This document shows positions 1 to 6,987 of a stretch of 12,921 nucleotides of DNA, in pieces. Source of the DNA: Archangium sp. (GTDB taxonomy: Bacteria > Myxococcota > Myxococcia > Myxococcales > Myxococcaceae). The notes beneath the pieces are model-generated. The model made no database searches and was not told the DNA's origin. It saw only the letters and a program-made list of their open reading frames with translations. The stretch lies in the NCBI GenBank assembly GCA_016793585.1, contig JAEUJR010000508.1:1-12921 (forward strand), written 5' to 3'. How positions within the stretch are numbered: position 1 is the stretch's first letter; every line of letters starts with the position of its first letter. The translations under genes and the position numbers were made by a program.

Positions 1-1699
1 CCGAGTACGCCTTGTTCACGCGGTACTGCGTCCACTCCACGTCGGCGCCCGCGCGCGCGATGTGGTGGCCGAGCAGCTGAAAGAGGTACGAGACGTTCAC
101 CCGCGCCTGCAGGCGGTCGGCTTCGGACTCCGACATGAAGCCGCGGCCACCGATGTTGTAGGTCGCGCCACCGCCGGTGACGGGGCACGCCATCACGTAG
201 CGGTTGAGGCCTTTGTAGGCGACGCGCTTGCTGGCGATGAAACCGGCGGGCTCGCAGAGGTCAGCGACGCCGGCGGGCAGCTCTTCGAAGTCACGAATCG
301 ACAGCGGCGGGTTGCGGCGGAACTGCGTCTGCGGAACACCGGCGAAGCCCGTCGTCTGGCCGGGGTGCGAGCCATCGTTCGGCAGCCGCGCCTGCTCGGT
401 GCGGTTCCACCCGGCGGTCGCGTCGACCAGCAGGTGTTTGTCGAGGAAGCTGCCCGTGTACTTGAGCGAGGCCGTCGTCGAGTTGGTGGTGTCGAGGTCG
501 GCGCCATAGCCAAGCGGCGCGAACACCGGCGCCACGCGCTGCTGCGGGCTGCCCGTCACCGAGAGCGCGAGCGAGTTGTTGCCGTCGATGAGCCACGTCA
601 GCTTGCCGAACCAGGTGAAGGCGCGGCGGTCGTCGAAGCGCGAGTTGCTCGTCACGCCCTCGGTGCGAATGTTGCCGGCGTCGTCGTAGAGGAAGTCGCT
701 CGCGTCGTCGTTGAGCAGAAAGCGCCGCACGCCCCGCGTGACGCGCTGGCGGTCGAACGACTGCGCGACGCCGCCGTAGAACCAGAGCTTGTCCTTGATG
801 ATGGCGCCGCCGAGGTCGGCACCGAAGTCGCCGGTGTTGTGGCGCTTCGTCGTCGTCTCGAGGGCGCTGCCTTCGTTGCGCACGGTGTTCGGAGTCGCCG
901 TCAGCGCGCCCGGCCACCAGTTGCCCCACACCGAGCCGTGAAAGTCGTTCGAGCCCGACTTCGTCACCACGTTGAGCACGCCGCCGCCCGCGCGACCGAA
1001 CTCGGGCAGGTAGCCGCCGGTGATGACGTTCACCTCTTCGACGAACTCGAGGGGCAGCAGCGCTCCGCCGACGCCCATGTTGGTGCGCAGCGAGCCGTAC
1101 GTCGGGTCGTTCACCTGCACGCCGTCGACGAGGTACAGGTTCTCGGGGCTCTGCCCGCCGTTGAAGCCGTAGCCGTAGCGGTCGGCCGTCACCTGCGGCG
1201 CCGCCTGCGCGATGTCTTCGAAGCTGCGCTGGCCGGTGGCGTTGGGCCGAATGAAGGCGACGCGGTCGATGAAGTCCTTCGTGACGCTGATGCCCTGGGT
1301 GGCGCTGCCGACGTCGACGGTGGGCGCCTTGCCGACGACGAGAATCTCTTCCGACTGCAGCGACTCGGGCTGCAGCTGCACGTTGACGCGAATGGTGCGG
1401 TCGACGCGAACCTGCACGTCGGCGCGGGTGAACGGCTTGTACGACTCCCGCGAGAGGCGGAGCGTGTACGTGCCCGGCGGCAGCTGAGAGAGGCGATAGA
1501 TGCCCGCCGCGTCGGTGACGACGACGCGCTCACCCTGGAGCGCGGGCGACGTGGCGGTGATGACGAGGTCGCCGATGGGCTTGTTCGTCGCGGCGTCGGT
1601 GACGGTGCCGGTGATGACCGAGTTGCCCTGCGCGAAGGCGAGCGACGCCACCAACGATGCGGCGACGGCGAGCGTCTTCGATGACCTGGTGTTCAGCAT
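1..1699 (-). CDS. TonB-dependent outer-membrane receptor with N-terminal carboxypeptidase-regulatory-like domain (partial, C-terminus beyond window)
   Basis: Outer-membrane active transporter that takes up a ligand using energy from TonB; the substrate cannot be told from the sequence. The frame is open from the ATG at 1699 to the window edge, giving 566 residues. Residues 1-23 are a Sec signal peptide ending AFA|QG. About 27-105 form a CarboxypepD_reg-like beta-sandwich (ITGTVTDAATNKPIG, then LPPGTYTLRLSRESY). A TonB-box-like stretch EEILVVGKAP lies at 117-126. The plug follows, with LYLVDGVQVNDP at 188-199 and GGYLPEFGRAGGGVLNVVTK from 228, then the start of the barrel. A strong ribosome site (GGAGGGG, 1702-1708) sits just upstream and fixes the start. 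The family is usually 900-1100 residues, so roughly half is missing. It is divergent from tonB-exbB-exbD-exbD, its likely energy source. The domain order resembles Oar-type receptors of myxobacteria; that resemblance is family knowledge, not a search result. Confidence 0.93.
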   Translation of the reverse strand, partial: MLNTRSSKTLAVAASLVASLAFAQGNSVITGTVTDAATNKPIGDLVITATSPALQGERVVVTDAAGIYRLSQLPPGTYTLRLSRESYKPFTRADVQVRVDRTIRVNVQLQPESLQSEEILVVGKAPTVDVGSATQGISVTKDFIDRVAFIRPNATGQRSFEDIAQAAPQVTADRYGYGFNGGQSPENLYLVDGVQVNDPTYGSLRTNMGVGGALLPLEFVEEVNVITGGYLPEFGRAGGGVLNVVTKSGSNDFHGSVWGNWWPGALTATPNTVRNEGSALETTTKRHNTGDFGADLGGAIIKDKLWFYGGVAQSFDRQRVTRGVRRFLLNDDASDFLYDDAGNIRTEGVTSNSRFDDRRAFTWFGKLTWLIDGNNSLALSVTGSPQQRVAPVFAPLGYGADLDTTNSTTASLKYTGSFLDKHLLVDATAGWNRTEQARLPNDGSHPGQTTGFAGVPQTQFRRNPPLSIRDFEELPAGVADLCEPAGFIASKRVAYKGLNRYVMACPVTGGGATYNIGGRGFMSESEADRLQARVNVSYLFQLLGHHIARAGADVEWTQYRVNKAYS

Positions 1700-1732
1700 G
1701 TCCCCTCCGGCCGGGCACGTGGGCGGCGGCGC

Positions 1733-1760
1733 ACCGTAGCGGTGGACCATCACCTGTCAA
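1733..1760 (-). promoter_or_regulatory. Predicted housekeeping sigma promoter of the TonB-dependent receptor gene
   Basis: Read on the minus strand, TTGACA (1755-1760) is followed by a 16-bp spacer and TACGGT (1733-1738, matching TAnnnT). Transcription would start near 1726, leaving a leader of about 27 nt that contains the GGAGGGG ribosome site before the ATG at 1699. A perfect -35 hexamer with a correctly spaced -10 is notable in such GC-rich DNA. No Fur-box-like AT-rich palindrome is visible beside it. The promoter overlaps the 5' end of the longest possible tonB frame, which argues that tonB starts further downstream. Confidence 0.6.
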
Positions 1761-1843
1761 TGAGGGCACGCACCCATGTTGATGCGCTGCGCGCGCGCTT
1801 CGGGCCGGAGCTGCTCGGCTTGGGTGCTACACCTCGGCGGTCG

Positions 1844-2605
1844 ATGTTCGATTCCGTTCGGGCCGCTCCTCAGCGCGACACAGCACGGTGGACGATGGTG
1901 GCCCTGCTCGCGCTCGGGCTCCACGGCGTCGCGGTCGCGGGAGTCATCACCTGGCAGGCGGCGCTGCGGCCCACGCGCTCGACGAACGAGAACGCGCCCG
2001 AGGTGACGTTCTTCTCGTCGGCGCCTGTGGTGACTCCCACACCGACGCCCGAGCCCGCAGCGCCGAAGCCGGCCGCGCCTGCACCGAAGGTCAAACGCCT
2101 CGAGGTCGTCGCGCCCAGAGAGATTCCCGCCGCCGTGCCCGAGCCCTCACCGCAGCCTGAGGTGGTGCCCGAGGAGCCGGTGACGACGAACGGCCCTGAG
2201 ACGACCGAGCCGGGAGACACCTCGACTGGCGGCTCCGACTCGACCGGCACGGGGTCGGGTGATGGGCCCGCGCAGGCCAGTGACGGCACGGGAACGGGCG
2301 GGAGCGGAGAAGCGGTGCTCCCCTTCGGTGAAGGCATGACGCGGCCCGAGTGCGACCGCTCGCTCGCGCCCATCGAGTACACGCGTGAAGCGCTCGAGGC
2401 GAAGGTCGAAGGCCTGCTCATCATTCGTTGCACCATTCGCGTCGATGGCACCGTGCAGAGCTGTCAGCCCGTGAAGGGGCTGCCGTTCATGACCGAGGTG
2501 GCGCTGGCGCAGGTGTCGAAGTGGAGGTGCGCTCCCGCGACGTTCCAGGGGCGGCCGGTGAACATCGACTATTTCTTCAACATCCGGCTGACGATGCCGC
2601 GGTGA
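1844..2605 (+). CDS. tonB: TonB energy-transducing protein
   Basis: Periplasm-spanning protein anchored in the inner membrane; it passes proton-motive energy from ExbB/ExbD to outer-membrane receptors. From the ATG at 1844 it has 253 residues. A transmembrane helix spans about 16-37 and contains LHGVAVAG, whose His27 aligns with the essential His20 of E. coli TonB. A Pro-rich stretch (about 57-112) and a Gly/Ser/Thr linker (about 113-158) follow, then a TonB_C domain to the end with YTREALEAKVEG, DGTVQSCQPVKG and FQGRPVNIDYFFNIRL. Four Cys in the C-terminal domain could pair; Cys-bearing TonB_C domains are common in this phylum. The frame extends upstream to a GTG at 1742, but those 34 codons have poorer GC3, would put basic residues ahead of the anchor, and overlap the divergent promoter, so 1844 is preferred. 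Neither start has a strong Shine-Dalgarno. It is the first gene of the operon. Confidence 0.9.
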   Translation: MFDSVRAAPQRDTARWTMVALLALGLHGVAVAGVITWQAALRPTRSTNENAPEVTFFSSAPVVTPTPTPEPAAPKPAAPAPKVKRLEVVAPREIPAAVPEPSPQPEVVPEEPVTTNGPETTEPGDTSTGGSDSTGTGSGDGPAQASDGTGTGGSGEAVLPFGEGMTRPECDRSLAPIEYTREALEAKVEGLLIIRCTIRVDGTVQSCQPVKGLPFMTEVALAQVSKWRCAPATFQGRPVNIDYFFNIRLTMPR

Positions 2606-2612
2606 CGGTGGC

Positions 2613-2620
2613 GAGAGGGG
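2613..2620 (+). promoter_or_regulatory. Ribosome binding site deciding the exbB start
   Basis: GAGAGGGG ends 6 nt before the GTG at 2627, a good Shine-Dalgarno distance. The ATG at 2642 has only a weak AGG-type site. This favours the GTG start. Confidence 0.55.
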
Positions 2621-2626
2621 AAACGC

Positions 2627-3304
2627 GTGCAGACAGGTGCGATGGACTTCAGCCTGACGTCGTTGTGGGCCGCGATGGGCCCCTTCGCGCGCGGCATCGT
2701 GGTGACGCTGCTGTTCATGTCACTCGTCTCGCTCGTGGTGGCGTTCGAGCGCGTGCTCGCGTTCGTGACGGCGGGCGGCTTGTCACGACGGTTCGCCGAG
2801 ACGCTCGCGAAGCAGCTCGCCGATGGCGACGTGGCGAAGGTGGCGGCCGAGTCGAAGCCCGGTGGCGGCTATCTCGGCGCGGTGCTGCACGCGGGGCTGA
2901 AGGCGTTTCACACGGCACCCGACGAGCGTGAGGTGAAGGTGGAGTCGGTGGCGCGCGCGCTCGAGCGGCAGGCGACGCGTGAGCTGCAGACGCTGAAGCG
3001 TGGGTTGTCGGTGCTCGCGACGGTGGGCTCCACCGCGCCCTTCGTCGGCCTCCTCGGCACGGTGATGGGCATCGTGAACTCGTTCGAGTCGATGGCAAAG
3101 ACGAACTCCGGAGGGCTCGGTGCGGTGTCGGCCGGCATCGCCGAGGCGCTGGTGACGACGGCGTTCGGGTTGCTCGTCGCGATTCCCGCGGTGGTGGCGT
3201 TCAACTTCCTCTCGCAGTGGGTCGAGGCGCGCGCGGTCGACATCGCGGAGTCGTCGAACGAGCTGCTCGACCACGTCTCGCGTTCCCTGGCGAAGCCGCG
3301 CTGA
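2627..3304 (+). CDS. exbB: ExbB/TolQ-family proton-channel protein (MotA/TolQ/ExbB)
   Basis: Inner-membrane core of the proton-driven motor that powers TonB. It has 225 residues, close to the usual ExbB size. Three membrane segments are visible: about 20-42 (after GPFARG), 127-150 (LSVLATVGSTAPFVGLLGTV) and 166-195 (GAVSAGIAEALVTTAFGLL). The second and third carry the most conserved ExbB/TolQ motifs, including the acidic residue E173 in helix 3. A long cytoplasmic loop lies between helices 1 and 2, as expected. The GTG start is chosen for its ribosome site; an ATG at 2642 would give 220 residues. The gene begins 21 bp after tonB, and its TGA overlaps the ATG of the first exbD by one base, so the genes are probably translationally coupled. 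TolQ or a gliding-motor AglR homologue is possible, but tonB in the same operon favours ExbB. Confidence 0.93.
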   Translation: MQTGAMDFSLTSLWAAMGPFARGIVVTLLFMSLVSLVVAFERVLAFVTAGGLSRRFAETLAKQLADGDVAKVAAESKPGGGYLGAVLHAGLKAFHTAPDEREVKVESVARALERQATRELQTLKRGLSVLATVGSTAPFVGLLGTVMGIVNSFESMAKTNSGGLGAVSAGIAEALVTTAFGLLVAIPAVVAFNFLSQWVEARAVDIAESSNELLDHVSRSLAKPR

Positions 3305-3714
3305 TGGCGATGGGGCTCGGCTCCGGTAAGGGGCTCAAGAGTGAGATCAACGTCACGCCGCTCGTCGACGTGGTGCTGGTGCTGCTCATCATCTTCATGG
3401 TGGTGACGCCGCTGCTGCAGCGCGGGAAAGACGTGACGCTGCCGAAGGCGACGCAGGTGGAAGGAGAGGGCGCGACCAATCCACTCGTCGTCTCCGTCAC
3501 GGTCGAGAAGGAACTGTGGGTCGAGAACCGGCGCTTCGATGACGACGCGTTCGTGGCGGTGGTGGCGCAGGCGCTGAAGGTGGCTCCAGGGCGGCGCGTG
3601 TTGCTCAAGGGTGACGAGCGGCTCGCGTTCGACGACGTGCGGCGCGTGATGCGATTGGCGCGAGAAGCAGGCGCGAAGTCGGTGGCGCTCGGCGTCGAGG
3701 CGGTGGCGAAGTGA
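3304..3714 (+). CDS. exbD: ExbD/TolR-family protein, first copy
   Basis: Partner of ExbB in the TonB motor: a single N-terminal membrane helix carrying the proton-binding Asp and a periplasmic domain. It has 136 residues from the ATG at 3304, which overlaps the exbB stop (TGATG). The helix region SEINVTPLVDVVLVLLIIFM begins at Ser13. Asp22 matches the essential Asp25 of E. coli ExbD, and NVTPLVD is the family signature. The periplasmic part (about 40-136) has the usual pattern, ending with the KGDERLAFDDVRRVMRLAREAG helix. The frame is open upstream to 3217, but that lies inside exbB and adds a non-homologous Arg-rich leader. It shares 60 identical bases with the next gene. Two ExbD-type proteins with one ExbB may form a heteromeric motor. 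Confidence 0.93.
   Translation: MAMGLGSGKGLKSEINVTPLVDVVLVLLIIFMVVTPLLQRGKDVTLPKATQVEGEGATNPLVVSVTVEKELWVENRRFDDDAFVAVVAQALKVAPGRRVLLKGDERLAFDDVRRVMRLAREAGAKSVALGVEAVAK
3343..3402 (+). repeat. 60-bp perfect direct repeat, copy 1 (in first exbD)
   Basis: This tract is identical base for base to 3753-3812, at an offset of 410 bp. It covers exactly 20 codons, Glu14 to Val33 of the first ExbD, including the proton-binding Asp. Flanking codons differ even where the residue is the same (Ser as AGT here and TCG in copy 2). Confidence 0.97.
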
Positions 3715-4127
3715 AGGTGCGCGTCATCAAGCCGGCGATGTCGCTCTCGTCGGAGATCAACGTCACGCCGCTCGTCGACGTGGTGCTGGTGCTGCTCATC
3801 ATCTTCATGGTGCTCACGCCGCTGCTCGAGAAGGACCTGACGGTGGCGGTGCCGCAGACAGAGAAGGTCGACGTGCCGCAGGTGACCGAGACGCAGTTGG
3901 TGGTGGCCGTGGCGGCTGATGGAACGGTGACGCTCAACCAGCAGCCGGTCGCGATGGAGCAGTACGTGGCGACGTTGAAGGCGGCGCTCGAGGGCCGGCC
4001 GAAGAAGCTCGTGTTCGTCACCGCAGACGGGCGCGCGAACTATGGCCGCGTGGTGGCGGCCCTCGATGGCGCGAAGGCCGCAGGAGCTTCGACGCTCGGC
4101 ATGATGACCGACGAACTGGATCGCTGA
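3711..4127 (+). CDS. exbD: ExbD/TolR-family protein, second copy
   Basis: Second ExbD-type stator partner in the same operon, 138 residues. The GTG start at 3711 overlaps the previous stop in a GTGA arrangement. An in-frame ATG at 3738 is an alternative start that still keeps the whole membrane helix. The helix (SEINVTPLVDVVLVLLIIFM, from Ser14) carries Asp23, equivalent to E. coli ExbD Asp25. The periplasmic domain (about 42-138) differs clearly from the first copy, with LVVAVAADGTVTLNQQPV and KKLVFVTADGRANYGRVVAAL, which is the canonical ExbD/TolR fold pattern. The two copies are therefore paralogues that have diverged outside the helix. It is the last gene of the operon. Known parallels with one TolQ-like and two TolR-like subunits include the myxobacterial gliding motor AglRQS, but the TonB context suggests uptake. 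Confidence 0.93.
   Translation: MKVRVIKPAMSLSSEINVTPLVDVVLVLLIIFMVLTPLLEKDLTVAVPQTEKVDVPQVTETQLVVAVAADGTVTLNQQPVAMEQYVATLKAALEGRPKKLVFVTADGRANYGRVVAALDGAKAAGASTLGMMTDELDR
3753..3812 (+). repeat. 60-bp perfect direct repeat, copy 2 (in second exbD)
   Basis: Identical to 3343-3402 in all 60 positions, covering Glu15 to Val34 of the second ExbD. The next codon is CTC here and GTG in copy 1, so identity stops sharply. Confidence 0.97.
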
Positions 4128-4253
4128 ACTCGAGGTCGCTCCTGCCCTTCTGGTTGGTCGCGATGAACGAGCTTCCTGGTGAAGACCGACGTCGGCCCCT
4201 GCTCGTCGACGCCTGGACGTTCGCCGACGCGAACCGGCGCTGAGCCGAGCGCG

Positions 4254-6779
4254 TCAGGGGCCGAACTCCCACGTCTGCCCGTTGCGGGACCCGGCGTTCG
4301 TGTTCATGCCGCCGAACATCACGACCTTGCTGCGCATGGTGTCGAACACCATCGCGTGCCAACGCCGCAGCGTCGGCCTCGTGCTCGGGCTGATGACGAC
4401 CCACGGAGCGGTGCCGTTCCACTCGAGCGTCTCGTCCGAGATGGTCGACGACGAGATGCCGCCGAACACGATCGCGCGGCCCCGCACCGGGTCGTAGGTC
4501 ATGGCGGCTGCGTCACGCGCCGGGCTCGAGCCTGCGGCGCCCTGCATGGTCCAGCTCGTTCCATTCCACTCCCAGGTGGCGGTCTGTGACGAACCGGGCC
4601 CGAGCGAGCCGCTGAAGACGACGACACGGCCGCGCATCGAGTCGAAGGCCATCGCGTGCGCGCGCGTCGGTGGTGGCGACATGCCGGTGAGGGCCACCTG
4701 CGTCCACGCGGTGCCGTTCCACGTCCAGGTGTCGTTCAGCGACGTCGCCCCCGCGACACCGCCGAAGAGCACGGCGACCTGCCGCAGTGAGTCCCACGAG
4801 AGGGCGTGCTCGGAGCGTGCGCCCGGCCTCGTTCCCGTCGTCGCGACCTCGGTCCACGTGGTGCCGTCGTAGGTCCACGTGTCGAACACCTCACCCGACG
4901 AGGTCGTGCCGCCGAACAGCACCACGCGCTGACGGGTCGAGTCGTAGGCCATCGCGTGGCCGGACCGCGCCGGAGGAGACGCGGTGGGCGTGACCTGGAA
5001 CCAGCCGATGCCGTCGTATTCCCAGGTGTCGCCGAACCGCGTGGTGCCGTCGAAGCCGCCGAAGAGCACCACGCGCCCACGCGCCGAGTCGTAGGCCATC
5101 GCGTGCTGGAAGCGGGCCACCGGCCTCGAGCCGCTGACGGAGATTTGCCGCCACCCGTAGCAATTGCCGTTGGTGCAGGGACAGTTCTCGACCACGTTCG
5201 TGTAACCGCACACGCCCGAGGTGCACGTCGTCGCGGGCAATGACGGCACCGTGCGCGTCGTGGTGCTCGAGCAGAACGGAGCGGGCGGCGTGGTGCAGGT
5301 GGTGCCGCCGCACGTGCAGGTCGTTCCGACGGTGACGAAGCCGGGCGCGCACGAGCAGGTGTAGCTGCCGATGGTGTTCGTGCAGATTTCGGTCAGGCTG
5401 CAGAACGCCGTGTTGGTCGCGCACTCGTCGACGTCGCTGCAGGTCAGGCCGTTGCCCATGTAGCCGAACGCACAGAAGCAGGTCCGCGAGCCCGGCGTGT
5501 TCTGACAGCCTCCGCCCGGAGGAGCAGCGCAGCCGCCGTTGTTCGTCAGGCACTCGTTGATGTCGGTGCAGGTGACGCCGTTGCCCGTGTAGCCAGCCAC
5601 GCAGGCACACGTGCGGGAGCCGATGGTGTTGGTGCAGGTCGCGTTGGGGCTGCAGCCTCCGTTGTTGGTGAGGCACTCATTGATGTCGACGCAGTTGGCG
5701 CCCGACCTCGCGAAGCCCATCGCGCAGGTGATTCCGCACGTGCCGGCCGAACACGTCGACGCTCCGTTCGCGGTCGAGGGACACGCAACACATGACGTGC
5801 CGCACGACGACGGCGAGGTGTCGGAGACGCACTGCTGCCCGCACGCATGCTGGCCGACGGGGCACTGGCACACGCCGCCCGTCGAACAGGTGGCTCCCGT
5901 GGGGCAGTCCGCGATGAGGCGACAGCCCACCATGCACCGGCGCGAGATGGGGTCGCAGAAGAACCCGGCGCCGCAGCCGGGGCCCGAGGTGCAATCGAGC
6001 GGAAGGACCTGGCAGGTGCCGCGATTGCAGACTTCTCCTTGCCCGCAGGCGCGCCCACAACCGCCGCAGTGCTGGATGTTGGAGAGCGGGTCGACACAGC
6101 CGACCACGGGGCACTCGATGAGCGTGCCGGCACAGATCGAAGCGCCGCCGTCCGTCGCAGTCCCGCCTGCGCTCGCGGAGCCGCCAGCGCTCGCGGAGCC
6201 GCCTGCCGTTGCAGACCCGCCGGCCGTGGCAGTGCCGCCTGCCGTTGCACTGCCGCCCGCCGTCGCAGTGCCACCCGCCGTCGCAGAGCCGCCCGCCGTC
6301 GTAGTGCCGCCCGCCGTCGCAGTGCCACCCGCCGTCGCACTGCCACCCGCCGTCGCAGTGCCACCCGCCGTGGCAGTGCCGCCCGCCGTCGCAGTGCCAC
6401 CCGCCGTCGCCGTGCCACCCGCCGTCGCAGTGCCGCCCGCCGTCGCGGTGCCGCCTGCCGTCGCGGTGCCACCCGCCGTCGCAGTGCCACCCGCGCTTGC
6501 GGATCCACCTGCAGTCGCAAAGCCGCCTCCTGTCGCCGAGCCGCCTCCCGTGGGGCTGAAGACGGTGCACGTCCCGAGTGAGCACACGCTGCCGAGCTGG
6601 CACGGCGAGCACGTTGCGCCCGCCCGGCCGCACGCTCCGTCCGTCACGCCGGCTTCACACTTTCCGGCCTGACAACAGCCGGCGCAGGTCGCAGGGCTGC
6701 AGTCTTGCTGCTGAACGACAGGGGAACACGACGCCAACGCGAGCAGCGCGGCAAACACAGGAACGGAAAGGCAGCGCAT
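4254..6779 (-). CDS. Mosaic lipoprotein: Cys-rich, hexapeptide repeat, calcium-binding EGF and kelch propeller
   Basis: Predicted surface lipoprotein of 841 residues; substrate or partner unknown. The signal peptide ends in lipobox LASC with lipidated Cys18 followed by Ser, not the Asp inner-membrane retention signal. Residues 19-74 are Cys-rich (CSPATCAGCCQAGKC). Residues 75-212 are 23 tandem hexapeptides of the [TS]ATAGG type. Residues 213-363 hold Stig1-like Cys modules (CGGCGRACGQGEVC). Three EGF-like domains start near 364 (DINECLTNNGGC), 405 (DINECLTNNGGC) and 449 (DVDEC), with the calcium-binding D-[IV]-[ND]-E-C signature. After a short Cys linker, about 545-841 contain six kelch/galactose-oxidase repeats (RxxHAMxYDSxRxRVVLFGG, DTWEYDG), consistent with a six-bladed propeller. 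An in-frame ATG at 6791 would add four residues; neither start has a clear Shine-Dalgarno. Upstream extension to 7019 lacks coding character and overlaps the divergent gene. EGF plus kelch suggests adhesion or ligand binding, but this is inference. Confidence 0.88.
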   Translation of the reverse strand: MRCLSVPVFAALLALASCSPVVQQQDCSPATCAGCCQAGKCEAGVTDGACGRAGATCSPCQLGSVCSLGTCTVFSPTGGGSATGGGFATAGGSASAGGTATAGGTATAGGTATAGGTATAGGTATAGGTATAGGTATAGGTATAGGSATAGGTATAGGTTTAGGSATAGGTATAGGSATAGGTATAGGSATAGGSASAGGSASAGGTATDGGASICAGTLIECPVVGCVDPLSNIQHCGGCGRACGQGEVCNRGTCQVLPLDCTSGPGCGAGFFCDPISRRCMVGCRLIADCPTGATCSTGGVCQCPVGQHACGQQCVSDTSPSSCGTSCVACPSTANGASTCSAGTCGITCAMGFARSGANCVDINECLTNNGGCSPNATCTNTIGSRTCACVAGYTGNGVTCTDINECLTNNGGCAAPPGGGCQNTPGSRTCFCAFGYMGNGLTCSDVDECATNTAFCSLTEICTNTIGSYTCSCAPGFVTVGTTCTCGGTTCTTPPAPFCSSTTTRTVPSLPATTCTSGVCGYTNVVENCPCTNGNCYGWRQISVSGSRPVARFQHAMAYDSARGRVVLFGGFDGTTRFGDTWEYDGIGWFQVTPTASPPARSGHAMAYDSTRQRVVLFGGTTSSGEVFDTWTYDGTTWTEVATTGTRPGARSEHALSWDSLRQVAVLFGGVAGATSLNDTWTWNGTAWTQVALTGMSPPPTRAHAMAFDSMRGRVVVFSGSLGPGSSQTATWEWNGTSWTMQGAAGSSPARDAAAMTYDPVRGRAIVFGGISSSTISDETLEWNGTAPWVVISPSTRPTLRRWHAMVFDTMRSKVVMFGGMNTNAGSRNGQTWEFGP
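6144..6557 (-). repeat. Tandem array of 23 x 18-bp units encoding a [TS]ATAGG linker
   Basis: The 414-bp array is exactly 23 in-frame units of 18 bp. Plus-strand consensus is GCC(A/G)CCCGCCGTCGCAGT, read on the minus strand as Thr-Ala-Thr-Ala-Gly-Gly. Units in the middle (about 6252-6485) are nearly identical. Units at both ends (SPTGGG, SATGGG, FATAGG; SASAGG, TATDGG) have drifted, the usual pattern of expansion by slippage or unequal exchange. A gain or loss of units keeps the reading frame, so linker length may vary between strains. Confidence 0.97.
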
Positions 6780-6893
6780 CGTTCTGCACATGACACCCGA
6801 AGTCGGCGCCCACGTGAAGGACGCCGTCGACGCAAGTTCCCACGCCTTGGACGAAGGGCGCTCACCTGCAGGGCGCGTCGGATCTTCCGTGTG

Positions 6894-6926
6894 CACCGAA
6901 GCCCCGGAGTTTTCACGCATTCGGTG
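6894..6926. promoter_or_regulatory. Possible operator: 7-bp inverted repeat in the divergent lipoprotein intergenic region
   Basis: CACCGAA (6894-6900) is mirrored by TTCGGTG (6920-6926) with a 19-bp spacer. It lies in the roughly 200-bp gap between the leftward kelch lipoprotein and the rightward ASH lipoprotein. The position suits a shared regulator site, but one such repeat in 200 bp could easily be chance. No convincing -35/-10 pair was found for either gene in this gap. Confidence 0.2.
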
Positions 6927-6987
6927 TGGACGGGCCGAGGGCTGCGGTCGAGCGCCTCGGGTTTGACGAGCAGCGCGTGCCTGCGCC

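Noticed and set aside
62..1684. A 540-codon plus-strand frame opposite the TonB-dependent receptor
   Set aside because: The minus strand carries signal peptide, TonB box and plug motifs over the whole stretch. The plus frame is Arg/Ala/Val-rich with no recognisable domain.
1742..1843. Longer tonB start at the GTG at 1742
   Set aside because: The extension has weaker third-position GC bias, leaves almost no divergent intergenic region and overlaps the receptor's near-consensus promoter.
4219..4234. Short hairpin GTTCGC-CGAC-GCGAAC considered as a terminator between convergent genes
   Set aside because: The stem is only 6 bp and no T-tract follows on either strand; rho-independent termination is not supported.
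4163..4243. A 26-codon plus-strand ORF between the second exbD and the kelch gene
   Set aside because: It has no ribosome site, no homology-like motif and chance-level length; the 126-bp gap shows no other gene.
6144..6557. Regular repeat considered as a CRISPR array
   Set aside because: The units are contiguous 18-mers with no unique spacers and stay in frame within a protein-coding gene.
5611..6672. A plus-strand frame with a long PPAVAV repeat
   Set aside because: This is the reverse reading of the 18-bp array in the EGF/kelch gene. The flanking sequence makes sense only on the minus strand (EGF cysteines, lipobox).
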